A model generated the notes under the pieces. That model ran no database searches. It worked only from the letters and a program-made list of their open reading frames with translations, and was not told the origin of the DNA. Below are positions 33,595 to 41,378 of a stretch of DNA of 64,000 nucleotides, one piece after another; positions within the stretch are counted from its first letter, which is position 1, and each line of letters starts with the position of its first letter. The stretch comes from Brevibacillus reuszeri. GTDB lineage: Bacteria; Bacillota; Bacilli; Brevibacillales; Brevibacillaceae. The position numbers were made by a program, and so were the translations under genes. The DNA lies in NCBI RefSeq assembly GCF_001187725.1, contig NZ_LGIQ01000009.1, positions 89,493 through 153,492 of the forward strand, given 5' to 3'.

Positions 33595-36500
33595 TTAATC
33601 AATCAGCAAACGGACTTGCTGTGCACCGATAGAAAAGCTCTCCATGGATTCTTTTTCTGCGAAAATCACATCAGAAACGAGTACACTTTCTCGCAAGACA
33701 TGATCATAACGCTCTAAAGCTTGTTGCAAAGAGGCATCGACAGCAAGCGTAAGCAGGACGCGCTTTTCGATGGGCAAATCAAGCTTCTTGCGATAATCCT
33801 GGATCACGCGAATGACTTCGCGGACGAGGCCTTCCTGCTCGAGGTCCTCCGTTATCGTCGTATTTAATGCGACGTTTAGCTGGTAACCGGATGCGGAAGC
33901 GAAGCCTTCTTTTCCTTCCTTTTCAACAAGCAGCTCATCCAGGGTAAGATGGAATGCCTCCTGATCGACGGTAAGATCAAAAAATCCATTGATCACTACC
34001 TGCTTCGTTTCGGATGGGGACAACTCCCGTAGCTGGCTTTGCAGGGGACCAACCCATTTCCCATATTTCTTTCCAGCCACCTTTAGATTCAGCTTGAGCA
34101 AGTAGTTCACGAAGCTGCTGTCACTTTTCTCTACGCGAATGTCTTTTACGTTGATTTCATCCTTGATGATGCTGTCAAATCGCTTCAGATTGAACGAGCG
34201 ATCCATCGAGATGATGAGCTCAGACAGTGGCTGACGCGTTTTGATTCCTGTTTCGTTTCGGATATTGCGGGCCAGCTCTACGATTTGACGGGCCGTTTCC
34301 ATTTCGCTCTCGAGGGTTCGGTCGATGGCAGCTTCGTGTACAGTAGGATAATCCGTCAGATGAACACTTTCTTTGCTGCCATCCAGATTGCAATAGATGT
34401 CATCGGCGATGAGCGGAGCGTACGGAGCGATCATCCGCGCAAGAGTGAGAAGCACCTCGTGCAGAGTTTGGTAGGCGGACAGCTTATCACTTGACATTCC
34501 ACTACTCCAAAAACGATCACGCGAACGGCGAATATACCAGTTGCTCAATTCATCAACGAATGTTTCGATATGCTTGGCAGGGTTTAGGAAATCGTAAGCT
34601 TCGACTCCGTTTAAAACCTGCTGCAGGGTAGAGTGCAGCCGCGAGAGAATCCAGCGATCCAGTTCATTTTGCGATATTTGTACAGGGTGATCCTTTGGCT
34701 GATAGCCATCGATTGTGGCATACAGCGAATAGAAGGCATGAGTATTGTTGATTGTATCGATTACTTTATACTTCGCTTCTGCAACAATCTGTTTGGAAAA
34801 ACGCTTGCTGCTCCATGGAGCGCTGTCAGACAAGAGGGCCCAGCGAAAGGCATCCGTCCCAAATTCCTCGATGATATCCCATGGATCGATCACGTTTCCT
34901 TTGCTCTTGGACATTTTCAGGCCATTCTCATCCAATACGTGTCCGGTTGAAATAACGGCTTTGTAAGGAGATTTTCCGTTATAAAGCGTAGATACCGCCA
35001 GCAAGCTGAAAAACCATCCTCGTGTCTGGTCAATTCCTTCAGAGATCATATCTGCCGGATACTGCTCTTGAAATGTATGTTCATCGTTAAATGGATAGTG
35101 GTACTGGGCAAATGGCATCGAGCCGCTGTCAAACCAGACATCTATTACTTCTGGAGTCCGTTCCATAGTACCGCCACAGGTGCAGCGTAGTTTCACATCA
35201 TCGACATACGGTTTATGCAGCTCCAGATTCTCGTCAAATGGTTCCACAGATCTTTCGTGCAGCTCTGCCAGACTACCAGGTGAATACTCACAACCGCAAT
35301 CACGACAAAGCCAAATGTTCAAAGGTGTACCCCAATAGCGGTTTCGGCTGATGTTCCAATCGACGAGCTCCTCCAGAAACTTCCCAAATCGACCATCACG
35401 CAAATGGGAGGGATACCATTCGATTTGCTTGTTGTTTTCGATGAGCTGATCTTTGATGGCAGTCGTTTTGATAAACCAGCTCTCCATCGCATAGTAGAGA
35501 AGGGGAGTTTTACAACGCCAGCAAAAAGGGTAGCTGTGCTCATAACGCTCTTTGGAAAACAACAAGTGACGATGGGACAGATCCTTCACGATATCAACGT
35601 CGCAATCCTTGACAAATCGACCAGCAAAATCAGTGATTTCATCGTTGTATCGACCAGCCAGGTTGACGACATGAACGAAATCGAGGTCGTGGAGGCGACA
35701 AGTGCGATAATCCTCTTCTCCGTGTGCCGGTGCTGTATGAACAATTCCTGTACCGCTTGTATCGCTTACATAGTCAGCATCCACTACAATGTGTCCACGT
35801 TTCACCTGGATATAACCAAAAGGTGGTTCGTAAGGCGTCCCGATGAATTCGGTCCCTTTATGGGTAGACAGGATTTCATAATCGTCCTTGAAAACCTTCT
35901 CAGCCAGATTTTTCGCAACGACAAATATTTCGTCCTTCTGTTTTACGCGGACGTAGTCCAACTCCTTATTGATCGCCAAAGCAACGTTTGCGGGCAAGGT
36001 CCATGGTGTCGTCGTCCATGCAAGAAAGATTTCGTCCCCGGCCTTGCTCTTAAATTTGACGGTGGCGCTCAAATCTTTTACATCCTCATAGCCCTGAGCG
36101 ACTTCGTGGGAGCTGAGTGTCGTTTGGCAGTCAGGGCAATACGGGCTGACGCGGTGTCCCTTGTACAGAAGCTCTTTTTTGTGGATTTCGGACAGAATGT
36201 GCCATACGCTCTCGATATATGGATTCGTTAGTGTGACATAAGGCTTAGTCATGTCAGTCCAATAAGCGATGCCTTCTGTCAGCTCGCGCCATTGCTTCTC
36301 ATATTCGAAGACGCTTGTTTTGCACTGCTCGACGAATTTGGCAACGCCGTATCTCTCGATTTCCTGTTTGCCTGAGATGCCAAGCTGCTTCTCTACGCCG
36401 AGCTCCACTGGCAAACCATGCGTGTCCCAGCCTGCTTTACGAACGACGCGATAGCCAGACATCGTTTTGTAGCGCCCGATAAAATCTTTGATCACCCGTC

Positions 36501-36678
36501 CGAGTACATGCCCAATATGAGGCTTTCCATTGGCAGTAGGGGGACCCTCGTAAAACACAAAATGAGGTTTTCCGATTCGGTAATCCATTGATTTCTGAAA
36601 CGTATCATTCTGTTTCCACTGATTCAGGATGCGAAGCTCACGAGTCCTGGCTTTTTCTTTCACGCCTACTTTTCTCAT
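33595..36678 (-). CDS. ileS: isoleucyl-tRNA synthetase, long (eukaryote-like) type
   Basis: A 1027-residue class I synthetase. HIGH is at 54-57 (KPHIGHVLGR), followed by GWDTHGLPVE, the editing domain (about 190-400) and KMSKS at about residue 590 (LKMSKSKGNV). Then come the anticodon-binding domain and a C-terminal domain without the Zn-binding Cys set of short bacterial enzymes. Length and motifs place it with the long, eukaryote-like IleRS associated with mupirocin tolerance. ATG 36678 is used since AAAGG lies 8-9 bases upstream. It is controlled by the T-box leader directly upstream. Confidence 0.95.
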   Translation of the reverse strand: MRKVGVKEKARTRELRILNQWKQNDTFQKSMDYRIGKPHFVFYEGPPTANGKPHIGHVLGRVIKDFIGRYKTMSGYRVVRKAGWDTHGLPVELGVEKQLGISGKQEIERYGVAKFVEQCKTSVFEYEKQWRELTEGIAYWTDMTKPYVTLTNPYIESVWHILSEIHKKELLYKGHRVSPYCPDCQTTLSSHEVAQGYEDVKDLSATVKFKSKAGDEIFLAWTTTPWTLPANVALAINKELDYVRVKQKDEIFVVAKNLAEKVFKDDYEILSTHKGTEFIGTPYEPPFGYIQVKRGHIVVDADYVSDTSGTGIVHTAPAHGEEDYRTCRLHDLDFVHVVNLAGRYNDEITDFAGRFVKDCDVDIVKDLSHRHLLFSKERYEHSYPFCWRCKTPLLYYAMESWFIKTTAIKDQLIENNKQIEWYPSHLRDGRFGKFLEELVDWNISRNRYWGTPLNIWLCRDCGCEYSPGSLAELHERSVEPFDENLELHKPYVDDVKLRCTCGGTMERTPEVIDVWFDSGSMPFAQYHYPFNDEHTFQEQYPADMISEGIDQTRGWFFSLLAVSTLYNGKSPYKAVISTGHVLDENGLKMSKSKGNVIDPWDIIEEFGTDAFRWALLSDSAPWSSKRFSKQIVAEAKYKVIDTINNTHAFYSLYATIDGYQPKDHPVQISQNELDRWILSRLHSTLQQVLNGVEAYDFLNPAKHIETFVDELSNWYIRRSRDRFWSSGMSSDKLSAYQTLHEVLLTLARMIAPYAPLIADDIYCNLDGSKESVHLTDYPTVHEAAIDRTLESEMETARQIVELARNIRNETGIKTRQPLSELIISMDRSFNLKRFDSIIKDEINVKDIRVEKSDSSFVNYLLKLNLKVAGKKYGKWVGPLQSQLRELSPSETKQVVINGFFDLTVDQEAFHLTLDELLVEKEGKEGFASASGYQLNVALNTTITEDLEQEGLVREVIRVIQDYRKKLDLPIEKRVLLTLAVDASLQQALERYDHVLRESVLVSDVIFAEKESMESFSIGAQQVRLLID

Positions 36679-36731
36679 TCGAATCATCCTTTCGTTGTCG
36701 CAGAGGAAAAGAGGGAATTGCCCGGAGAAAA

Positions 36732-37021
36732 CAAAAAATCCCGCCCCCTAAGGGACGAGATTTGATCTCGCGATACCACCCTTGTTCCGAAATGATCAGC
36801 ATACATGATCTTTCGGCACCTCATACTACGTACCATCATACGCGCCCCTTGTAACGGCGGGAACCCGGGTTAGCTTACTGATCATGCTTTCAGCTTTCCT
36901 TCTCAGAGAGGATTTTCGGCTAAAGCTTGAACGTTGGCTTTCAGCACATGGCCAACTCTCTGGGGAACAAGGGGTTTAGCTTACTCTTTCTCGTCAATGA
37001 ATTTATTCACGTCATTTGGTT
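36732..37021 (-). ncRNA. T-box riboswitch of ileS
   Basis: On the minus strand the leader has a Stem I with the AGAGAG distal motif, a likely ATC (Ile) specifier near 36912, the T-box AAGGGTGGTATCGCG at 36770-36784 and a terminator. The terminator arms AAATCTCGTCCC and GGGGCGGGATTT end in a T-run at 36733-36738. Uncharged tRNA-Ile would stabilise the antiterminator and allow ileS expression. Confidence 0.93.
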
Positions 37022-37027
37022 ACCTCA

Positions 37028-37056
37028 TTTTTACAACAGATTTCGTTGAATGTCAA
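37028..37056 (-). promoter_or_regulatory. ileS leader promoter
   Basis: Minus-strand TTGACA (37051-37056), 17-bp spacer, TAAAAA (37028-37033), placing the start near 37021. Confidence 0.75.
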
Positions 37057-37086
37057 ATCGCAATTTCAATGTGGACAGATATCATT

Positions 37087-37311
37087 CTATTTTTTGAATA
37101 TCATGATGACAATCAGGAAGGTAAGGAGCAAAATATAAAGCAGGATGAAAAATTGCGACAGGGGGCGTTGGGAGATTTCATTGCTGACGATGGTTCCGAT
37201 AATGGACAGACCAATATTTTCGCGGGTAAATCTGTTGAACTTGTATATAAAAATCCGGTACAGAACAAGCGTTACCAAGCCAAGTGATAAAAGAATGAGT
37301 ATGCTCTCCAT
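37087..37311 (-). CDS. small two-helix membrane protein
   Basis: A 74-residue protein with hydrophobic helices at about 2-20 and 52-72 joined by a basic, then polar loop; no recognised family. AAGGAGGTTTCGGT gives an excellent binding site for the ATG at 37311. It precedes the ileS leader promoter on the same strand. Confidence 0.65.
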   Translation of the reverse strand: MESILILLSLGLVTLVLYRIFIYKFNRFTRENIGLSIIGTIVSNEISQRPLSQFFILLYILLLTFLIVIMIFKK

Positions 37312-37471
37312 ACCGAAACCTCCTTGGTACGTTCCTTTCGTCTGACTCCTCGTGTTAGAATTTTTTCGCTTGTTACAAGCGTACTCTATTTCCTAACAGA
37401 ATTACCATATTTTTCGTATGGAACCAGTAATAAATAGGGAGCATAATAGAAAAGTAATCCAAACTAACTAG

Positions 37472-37477
37472 TATAAT
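37472..37477 (+). promoter_or_regulatory. -10 element ahead of hairpin A
   Basis: TATAAT 12 bases before the first of a series of terminator-like hairpins. No convincing -35 is seen. It would give a transcript of only about 50 bases. Confidence 0.3.
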
Positions 37478-37480
37478 CCA

Positions 37481-37533
37481 TTGGGGATTGCGCCTTGACT
37501 TAAATGATGCAGATAAGTCGGCGCACATTTTTT
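37481..37533 (+). terminator. hairpin A with T-run (repeat unit 1)
   Basis: TTGGGG, then stem TGCGCC-(TT)-GACTTA/TAAGTC-GGCGCA with loop AATGATGCAGA and TTTTTT. It shares TTGGGG, GACTTA, the GCAGA loop and TAAGTC with hairpin B at 37807. No gene lies upstream on this strand. Confidence 0.6.
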
Positions 37534-37639
37534 ATTCCAGTCATAGGTATAAATACCCATTTAAATCAGTTGTCTATATCCAATGCAGCCTATATGATAT
37601 ACGTATTCACGTAATACTCAACGTACTACCCCGTACGTC

Positions 37640-37670
37640 CCCCAGCCGAAGTTAACGGTTGGGATTTTTT
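37640..37670 (+). terminator. hairpin C, terminator-like
   Basis: CCCAGCCG/CGGTTGGG stem (one G-U), 7-base loop, TTTTTT. Confidence 0.7.
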
Positions 37671-37806
37671 GGAAAAAATCAACTGATTGCTTCTGTCGAA
37701 AAAGCCAATAAGAATGAATTTCTTCACTCTGTGAAAAAAGACCCATTTATCTCCTATCGCGTGTATATCCAAATTCATATATCCTATAGAAGGACTCGAA
37801 AAGTTC

Positions 37807-37854
37807 TTGGGGTCTGCGGTGACTTAATAACGCAGATAAGTCACCGCCTTTTTT
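37807..37854 (+). terminator. hairpin B with T-run (repeat unit 2)
   Basis: TTGGGG, then perfect 11-bp stem GCGGTGACTTA/TAAGTCACCGC with loop ATAACGCAGA and TTTTTT. It resembles hairpin A in sequence as well as shape. Confidence 0.7.
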
Positions 37855-37883
37855 ATAAACAATTCAACCCTCTACATAGAAGC

Positions 37884-37921
37884 AAACCCGTCTTTCGGCT
37901 GTCGTCCGAGACGGGTTTTTT
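37884..37921 (+). terminator. hairpin D, terminator-like
   Basis: AAACCCGTCT/AGACGGGTTT stem with inner CGG/CCG pairs and T-run. Last of four such hairpins in the gene-free stretch 37312-38114. Confidence 0.75.
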
Positions 37922-37929
37922 CAACGTAT

Positions 37930-38036
37930 AAGAATTGATAAGCGCGACGCTTATGAATTCTGGAGAGCGCATGAAGACTTTCCGCTAAAACGCAGTCGCA
38001 CCTTTTTGGAGGAAGCCTCGGTAGAGGTTTTCTGAT
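37930..38036 (+). ncRNA. structured leader element, copy 1
   Basis: A hairpin (AGAATT-ATAAGCG/CGCTTAT-AATTCT with one-base offsets) is followed by a conserved block. The block is GCAT-AAG, then TAAAACGCAGTCGCACCT (about 37985-38002), a TCGGTA at 38018-38023 and AGAGGTTTTC. Copy 2 lies before metE at 60410-60533. Known riboswitch cores were considered and none fits. It sits about 80 bases ahead of the YhcN-type lipoprotein gene. Confidence 0.5.
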
Positions 38037-38114
38037 GGAAGTAACACACAAACATATAATTGCCATTTGCGGTCATTCTAAAGATAGATGATTTTGGTAG
38101 GGAGGTCTTTGATT

Positions 38115-38564
38115 TTGCGTACTATACTCGTCGTCTTATCTGTAGCCTTGCTTATGACGGGCTGCTCTTCAAAATCAGATTCAAAGGCGAAAACCCAGTC
38201 CAAGGAAGCCGAACCACTATGTGCTCCGGCGCCCGTTCGTTACGAACAATGGGAAGAGCAAGCCAAAGCCATTGCAGGTCAAGTCAAGGGGATCGACCAG
38301 GTCATCGCCGTGCAAATCGACAAGGATCTGGATGTAGCGGTTAAAGTGACGAATTTCAATCGGTTTCGACTGGAATCGATTCAAAAAGAGGTGTCAAAAC
38401 GATTGAAAGAGGCGTTTCCTGAATCAGATATTCATGTAACCGCTGATAAGAGGTTAATCCGTGATCTGCAAAAATTCAGCGAGAATCCATGGCCGATGGA
38501 TGTAAAGGAAGCGTGTAAGCAAAAAAAACAGTTTAAGCAGTTTGAAAAAAAGATGAAGGGCTAA
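38115..38564 (+). CDS. YhcN/YlaJ-family sporulation lipoprotein
   Basis: A 149-residue lipoprotein. The short signal peptide RTILVVLSVALLMTGC ends in a lipobox with the lipidated Cys at residue 16. A Ser/Lys linker and a single YhcN/YlaJ domain with QVIAVQIDKDLDVAVKV and a Lys-rich C terminus follow. Family members are made in sporulation and affect germination or outgrowth. TTG 38115 is selected because GGAGGT lies eight bases upstream; the in-frame ATG at 38088 lacks a binding site. Its leader holds structured element copy 1. Confidence 0.85.
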   Translation: MRTILVVLSVALLMTGCSSKSDSKAKTQSKEAEPLCAPAPVRYEQWEEQAKAIAGQVKGIDQVIAVQIDKDLDVAVKVTNFNRFRLESIQKEVSKRLKEAFPESDIHVTADKRLIRDLQKFSENPWPMDVKEACKQKKQFKQFEKKMKG

Positions 38565-38571
38565 GCTTTTC

Positions 38572-38617
38572 AAAAGGTAACGACATATCCTATTGAGGGA
38601 GGTTGTTACCTTTTTTT
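38572..38617 (+). terminator. intrinsic terminator
   Basis: AAAGGTAAC/GTTACCTTT stem, loop of about 20 bases, T-run. Confidence 0.8.
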
Positions 38618-38641
38618 ATATTCGTGGGTAGAAGCGCGTGT

Positions 38642-38673
38642 AAAAAAGACCCCGTTACATGCTTCGGGGTCTT
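38642..38673 (-). terminator. terminator of the His-rich protein gene
   Basis: GACCCCG/CGGGGTC stem with minus-strand T-run (AAAAAA at 38642-38647). Confidence 0.85.
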
Positions 38674-38722
38674 CAGTCGTCTTCTATCATGTTTATGCGC
38701 ACAGGACGCAGTAGGATCATTC

Positions 38723-38983
38723 TTAGTGGTGGTCATAATCACGGTATTCATGGTGATCCAAATGCGCCTCGCGGTGACGGTGATGGTTCCGGTGAACATC
38801 TACATCGCGCAGCTCATTCTTTGCTTTTTCAACAAGCAGCTGATAATCACGTATCACCTCGGTGAGAGCAGAGACGGACTCTTTATAATCGGGCTCATTA
38901 CAGATTCCATCTATCGCTCGATGGAGGTGATACATCTTATCTTCGGTTTTTCGGATAAATTCGACCCAATCCATTCCGTTCAT
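38723..38983 (-). CDS. small protein with His/Asp-rich tail
   Basis: An 86-residue protein. Residues 1-58 look like a two-helix bundle (MDWVEFIRKTEDKMYHL, then TEVIRDYQLLVEKAKNEL). The last 27 residues are a tail of ten His mixed with Asp, Glu, Arg and Tyr (VHRNHHRHREAHLDHHEY). Such a tail can bind Ni, Zn or Cu; it could also be a spore-coat-type sequence. The ATG at 38983 has an ideal AAAGGAGGT seven bases upstream. Family not recognised. Confidence 0.75.
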   Translation of the reverse strand: MNGMDWVEFIRKTEDKMYHLHRAIDGICNEPDYKESVSALTEVIRDYQLLVEKAKNELRDVDVHRNHHRHREAHLDHHEYRDYDHH

Positions 38984-39201
38984 AAAATACCTCCTTTCCA
39001 CATTAGGCTTTACACGCCGTTGGGAAAGTATGCAAAAGAAGAGGAACAATCGTGAATCTGACTGTGAACAAATTGAAGTTGGGGTTGCCTTAGAAAAAAG
39101 GTTCGTGATAACATACGACACGTCAGTGCTTCACTTGGACGAAGACGTTGCAGACAGAAAAAGCAAAATAGGTTGACAGAAGAAATGACTGAGGTGTACG
39201 C

Positions 39202-40188
39202 ATGGACACACTAGCTAGAGTAAACAAGATGCTTGAAAAAATAATGCCACTATTGACACCCAGCAGTGTCGTCATAGGGGTATTGGCGGGGAGTCATCTG
39301 CAGCCATATGCCTTTCTCTCTCCATGGGTATTTGCTTTTATGACATTTGCGGGCAGTCTCGGTTCAGGATTTAAAGAATTTGCCAAAGTGCTTGCCCGAC
39401 CATTTCCGTTGATTGCCAATCTTTTGATTTTACACGCACTCATGCCTCTTGTTGCTTGGGGAACCGCAAGCCTGTTTTATCCAGAGGACATTCACATTGT
39501 GACCGGATTTATTTTGGCAGCCTTAATCCCCACCGGCATTACCAGTTTTTTGTGGTCGTCCATTTACATGGGGAACATTGCTTTAACCCTCTCCATTATT
39601 TTGATTGATACCATGCTCTCTCCCTTTGTCGTTCCTTTGGGAATGTCTCTGTTTCTAGGGGCAAAGGTCGAGATGGATATGGCACTTATGATGCAAGGAC
39701 TCTTTTTCATGATCGTGCTGCCTTCCTTGCTAGGTATGCTGCTCAATCAAGTGACGGCGGGAAAAGTAAAGACGACGCTAGCTCCGAAGCTAGCTCCTTT
39801 CTCCAAGCTGGGAATGGGGGTAGTGGTGGCGATAAACAGCTCGGTTGTGGCTCCTTATTTATCCACCCTGGATTCAAGGCTGATTGGCATGGCAGGGGTG
39901 GTTCTGTTGCTGGCGATGATAGGCTATCTCATGGGGTGGTTGATCGCAAAATGCTGCAAGTGGGATAGAGGAGTAATTGTGACACTTACCTTTAATAGCG
40001 GGATGAGAAATATTAGCGCAGGCGCAGTAATGGCAACCGCCTACTTTCCGCCTGCGGTTGCCCTGCCTGTTGTGCTAGGAATGTTATTTCAACAAACACT
40101 TGCCTCTACATTTGGAAAGTTTCTGGAGATCGTGGAAAAAAGGCCAGCTCAATCATTAGAAGCAGGGCATGATCAAAAAGCAGGGTAA
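39202..40188 (+). CDS. bile acid:sodium symporter family (BASS) transporter
   Basis: A 328-residue membrane protein with about ten helices of the BASS/PanS fold. FILAALIPTGITSFLWSSIY in the fourth helix and FNSGMRNISAGAVMAT in the ninth are the two crossover motifs that bind Na and substrate. Bacterial members carry organic anions such as ketopantoate or keto acids; the substrate here is undetermined. The ATG at 39202 is 10-12 bases after GAGGTG. The stop lies just before a terminator that begins within the last codons. Confidence 0.88.
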   Translation: MDTLARVNKMLEKIMPLLTPSSVVIGVLAGSHLQPYAFLSPWVFAFMTFAGSLGSGFKEFAKVLARPFPLIANLLILHALMPLVAWGTASLFYPEDIHIVTGFILAALIPTGITSFLWSSIYMGNIALTLSIILIDTMLSPFVVPLGMSLFLGAKVEMDMALMMQGLFFMIVLPSLLGMLLNQVTAGKVKTTLAPKLAPFSKLGMGVVVAINSSVVAPYLSTLDSRLIGMAGVVLLLAMIGYLMGWLIAKCCKWDRGVIVTLTFNSGMRNISAGAVMATAYFPPAVALPVVLGMLFQQTLASTFGKFLEIVEKRPAQSLEAGHDQKAG

Positions 40189-40201
40189 CCTGCTTTTTTT
40201 G
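40175..40201 (+). terminator. intrinsic terminator
   Basis: Perfect AAAAAGCAGG/CCTGCTTTTT stem with GTAA loop and T-run. Confidence 0.92.
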
Positions 40202-40277
40202 TTTGTGGAAAAACCGTGAATCCCCTAACTGGCTGGCGAATCGTGCAGCAGTTTATCAATTGTTTCATTGGAATGTA

Positions 40278-40322
40278 TTGCCTGTTCGTGCTTTGTTCGT
40301 ATATAATACAAACAAACGTTCG
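40278..40322 (+). promoter_or_regulatory. SOS-type promoter with LexA box
   Basis: TTGCCT, 18-bp spacer and TATAAT (40302-40307). CAAACAAACGTTCG at 40309-40322 matches the B. subtilis LexA consensus CGAACRNRYGTTYG at 13 of 14 positions, directly after the -10. Two further GTTCG boxes 11 bases apart lie in the spacer. Confidence 0.75.
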
Positions 40323-40338
40323 TGATGGGGTGGTAGTT

Positions 40339-40536
40339 ATGCTCGAAACGATCATGGTTCCTGTAGACAGGAAGATGAGGAGAGTCCCTGTTTTGACGAA
40401 AACACATCTACGAATTATCAGAATGCTGGACAATGGAGCAGAAATCAGTACCCTCGTCGCAGATAGACAAATGAGGCGAGCGGTCAATGACTTATGCAAA
40501 TTAGGGTGGGTGAGGTCGCGTGGCAGCAGGCATTAG
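40339..40536 (+). CDS. small winged-helix-like protein of the YolD operon
   Basis: A 65-residue basic protein. RVPVLTKTHLRIIRMLDNG followed by RRAVNDLCKLGWVRSRGSRH looks like a small winged helix of the LexA-HTH or MarR kind; the family is not certain. The ATG lies about nine bases after GGGGTGG. It is the first gene behind the LexA box and overlaps the YolD-like gene by 17 bases, so the two form a damage-inducible unit. Confidence 0.65.
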   Translation: MLETIMVPVDRKMRRVPVLTKTHLRIIRMLDNGAEISTLVADRQMRRAVNDLCKLGWVRSRGSRH

Positions 40537-40786
40537 GCAACTGAATGAAACAGACATGACAAAGCAGGAGCGGGATTCCTTTTACTACATGCTCCGTGAT
40601 TCTGGACGAGAAGACTACGCTGTTACGGTTAGCTGGTGGGTGTCACTGGAAGGTGAAAAAGGAAATACATGCACCATGTGGGGAGTCGTCAAATGGTTTG
40701 ATCCCAAGTCGCGTAAAATCAAGCTTGCGAATCAGACAAGCTGTCAGTGGATCAACATGGAACATATTTTTGATGTTCATGGATAG
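40520..40786 (+). CDS. YolD-like family protein
   Basis: An 88-residue protein with the YolD-like core: VSWWVSLEGEKGNTCTMWGVV, then FDPKSRKIKLANQ and WINMEHIFDV (compare G-V-K-x-D-x-x-x-R-x-I-K and W-I-x-x-x-x-I in the family). In Bacillus, YolD-like genes are usually translated with a Y-family polymerase (UvrX/YqjW) under LexA control. No polymerase gene follows here, so this is an orphan. The GTG start has TGAGG five bases upstream. Confidence 0.8.
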   Translation: MAAGIRQLNETDMTKQERDSFYYMLRDSGREDYAVTVSWWVSLEGEKGNTCTMWGVVKWFDPKSRKIKLANQTSCQWINMEHIFDVHG

Positions 40787-40938
40787 CAAGAGAAAGATCG
40801 TCGCTTTCGCTTGTTTGTGTTATTTATGTAAGGAAACGTGACATTAAAATTCAGAAAACTGCAAAAAACAATAGACGATCGCTAATTTTATGTTAGAATA
40901 TATTACATAGCTTGCATTTTCTCTCCACTTCCAACTTT

Positions 40939-40963
40939 GACCCTTATATGGGTCCCTTTTTTT
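40939..40963 (+). terminator. weak intrinsic terminator
   Basis: GACCC/GGGTC stem, 6-base loop and a T-run. The 150 bases before it hold no supported gene. Confidence 0.55.
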
Positions 40964-41031
40964 GTTCATGAACGAATGATCTGGGAAGAAGTGGAGGTAC
41001 TCTTTCTCGGTAACTGGTAAAATGAAGTTGA

Positions 41032-41256
41032 CTATTGGGGATAAGGCTTGCCGTCTCCTTTAAACAGCTTGCTAACCATTCCGTAGAGCTTGGCAGGCAT
41101 GGTAGGGAAGACAAAGGAGTATTGATTGGCTCCTTGCTTTAAAAGTGCGACGGGAGCTTCTAGCGTATAAGGAATTTTCATCAGATCGAGCATTTTTTTG
41201 TATTCTTCAACCATGGAATGATCGACGGTGTAATAAAATGATTTCGAAGACTTCAT
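41032..41256 (-). CDS. hypothetical protein
   Basis: A 74-residue protein of alternating helix and strand (YYTVDHSMVEEYKKMLDLM, then the YSFVFP strand); no recognised family. The ATG at 41256 has AAAGGAGTG about 10 bases upstream. It is divergent from glpD with 122 bases between starts. Confidence 0.6.
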   Translation of the reverse strand: MKSSKSFYYTVDHSMVEEYKKMLDLMKIPYTLEAPVALLKQGANQYSFVFPTMPAKLYGMVSKLFKGDGKPYPQ

Positions 41257-41378
41257 GGGCACACACTCCTTTTCCATATTGTAGCATACCTGGTGAGTAT
41301 CATTAAAAACCAGTTTATCTATGTTTGTATGGTTTTTGTTAAGCAAGAGAAAGGTTTTTGCCTGGAGGGAGAAAAGCA

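Noticed and set aside
35404-36231. 275-codon open frame on the plus strand opposite ileS
   Set aside because: It lies wholly antisense to conserved IleRS codons, has no ribosome binding site and gives a low-complexity, Cys/Val-rich shadow translation.
37659-37931. 90-codon frame in the hairpin-rich intergenic stretch
   Set aside because: It starts in a T-run of hairpin C, runs through hairpins B and D and has no Shine-Dalgarno, so it is more likely non-coding.
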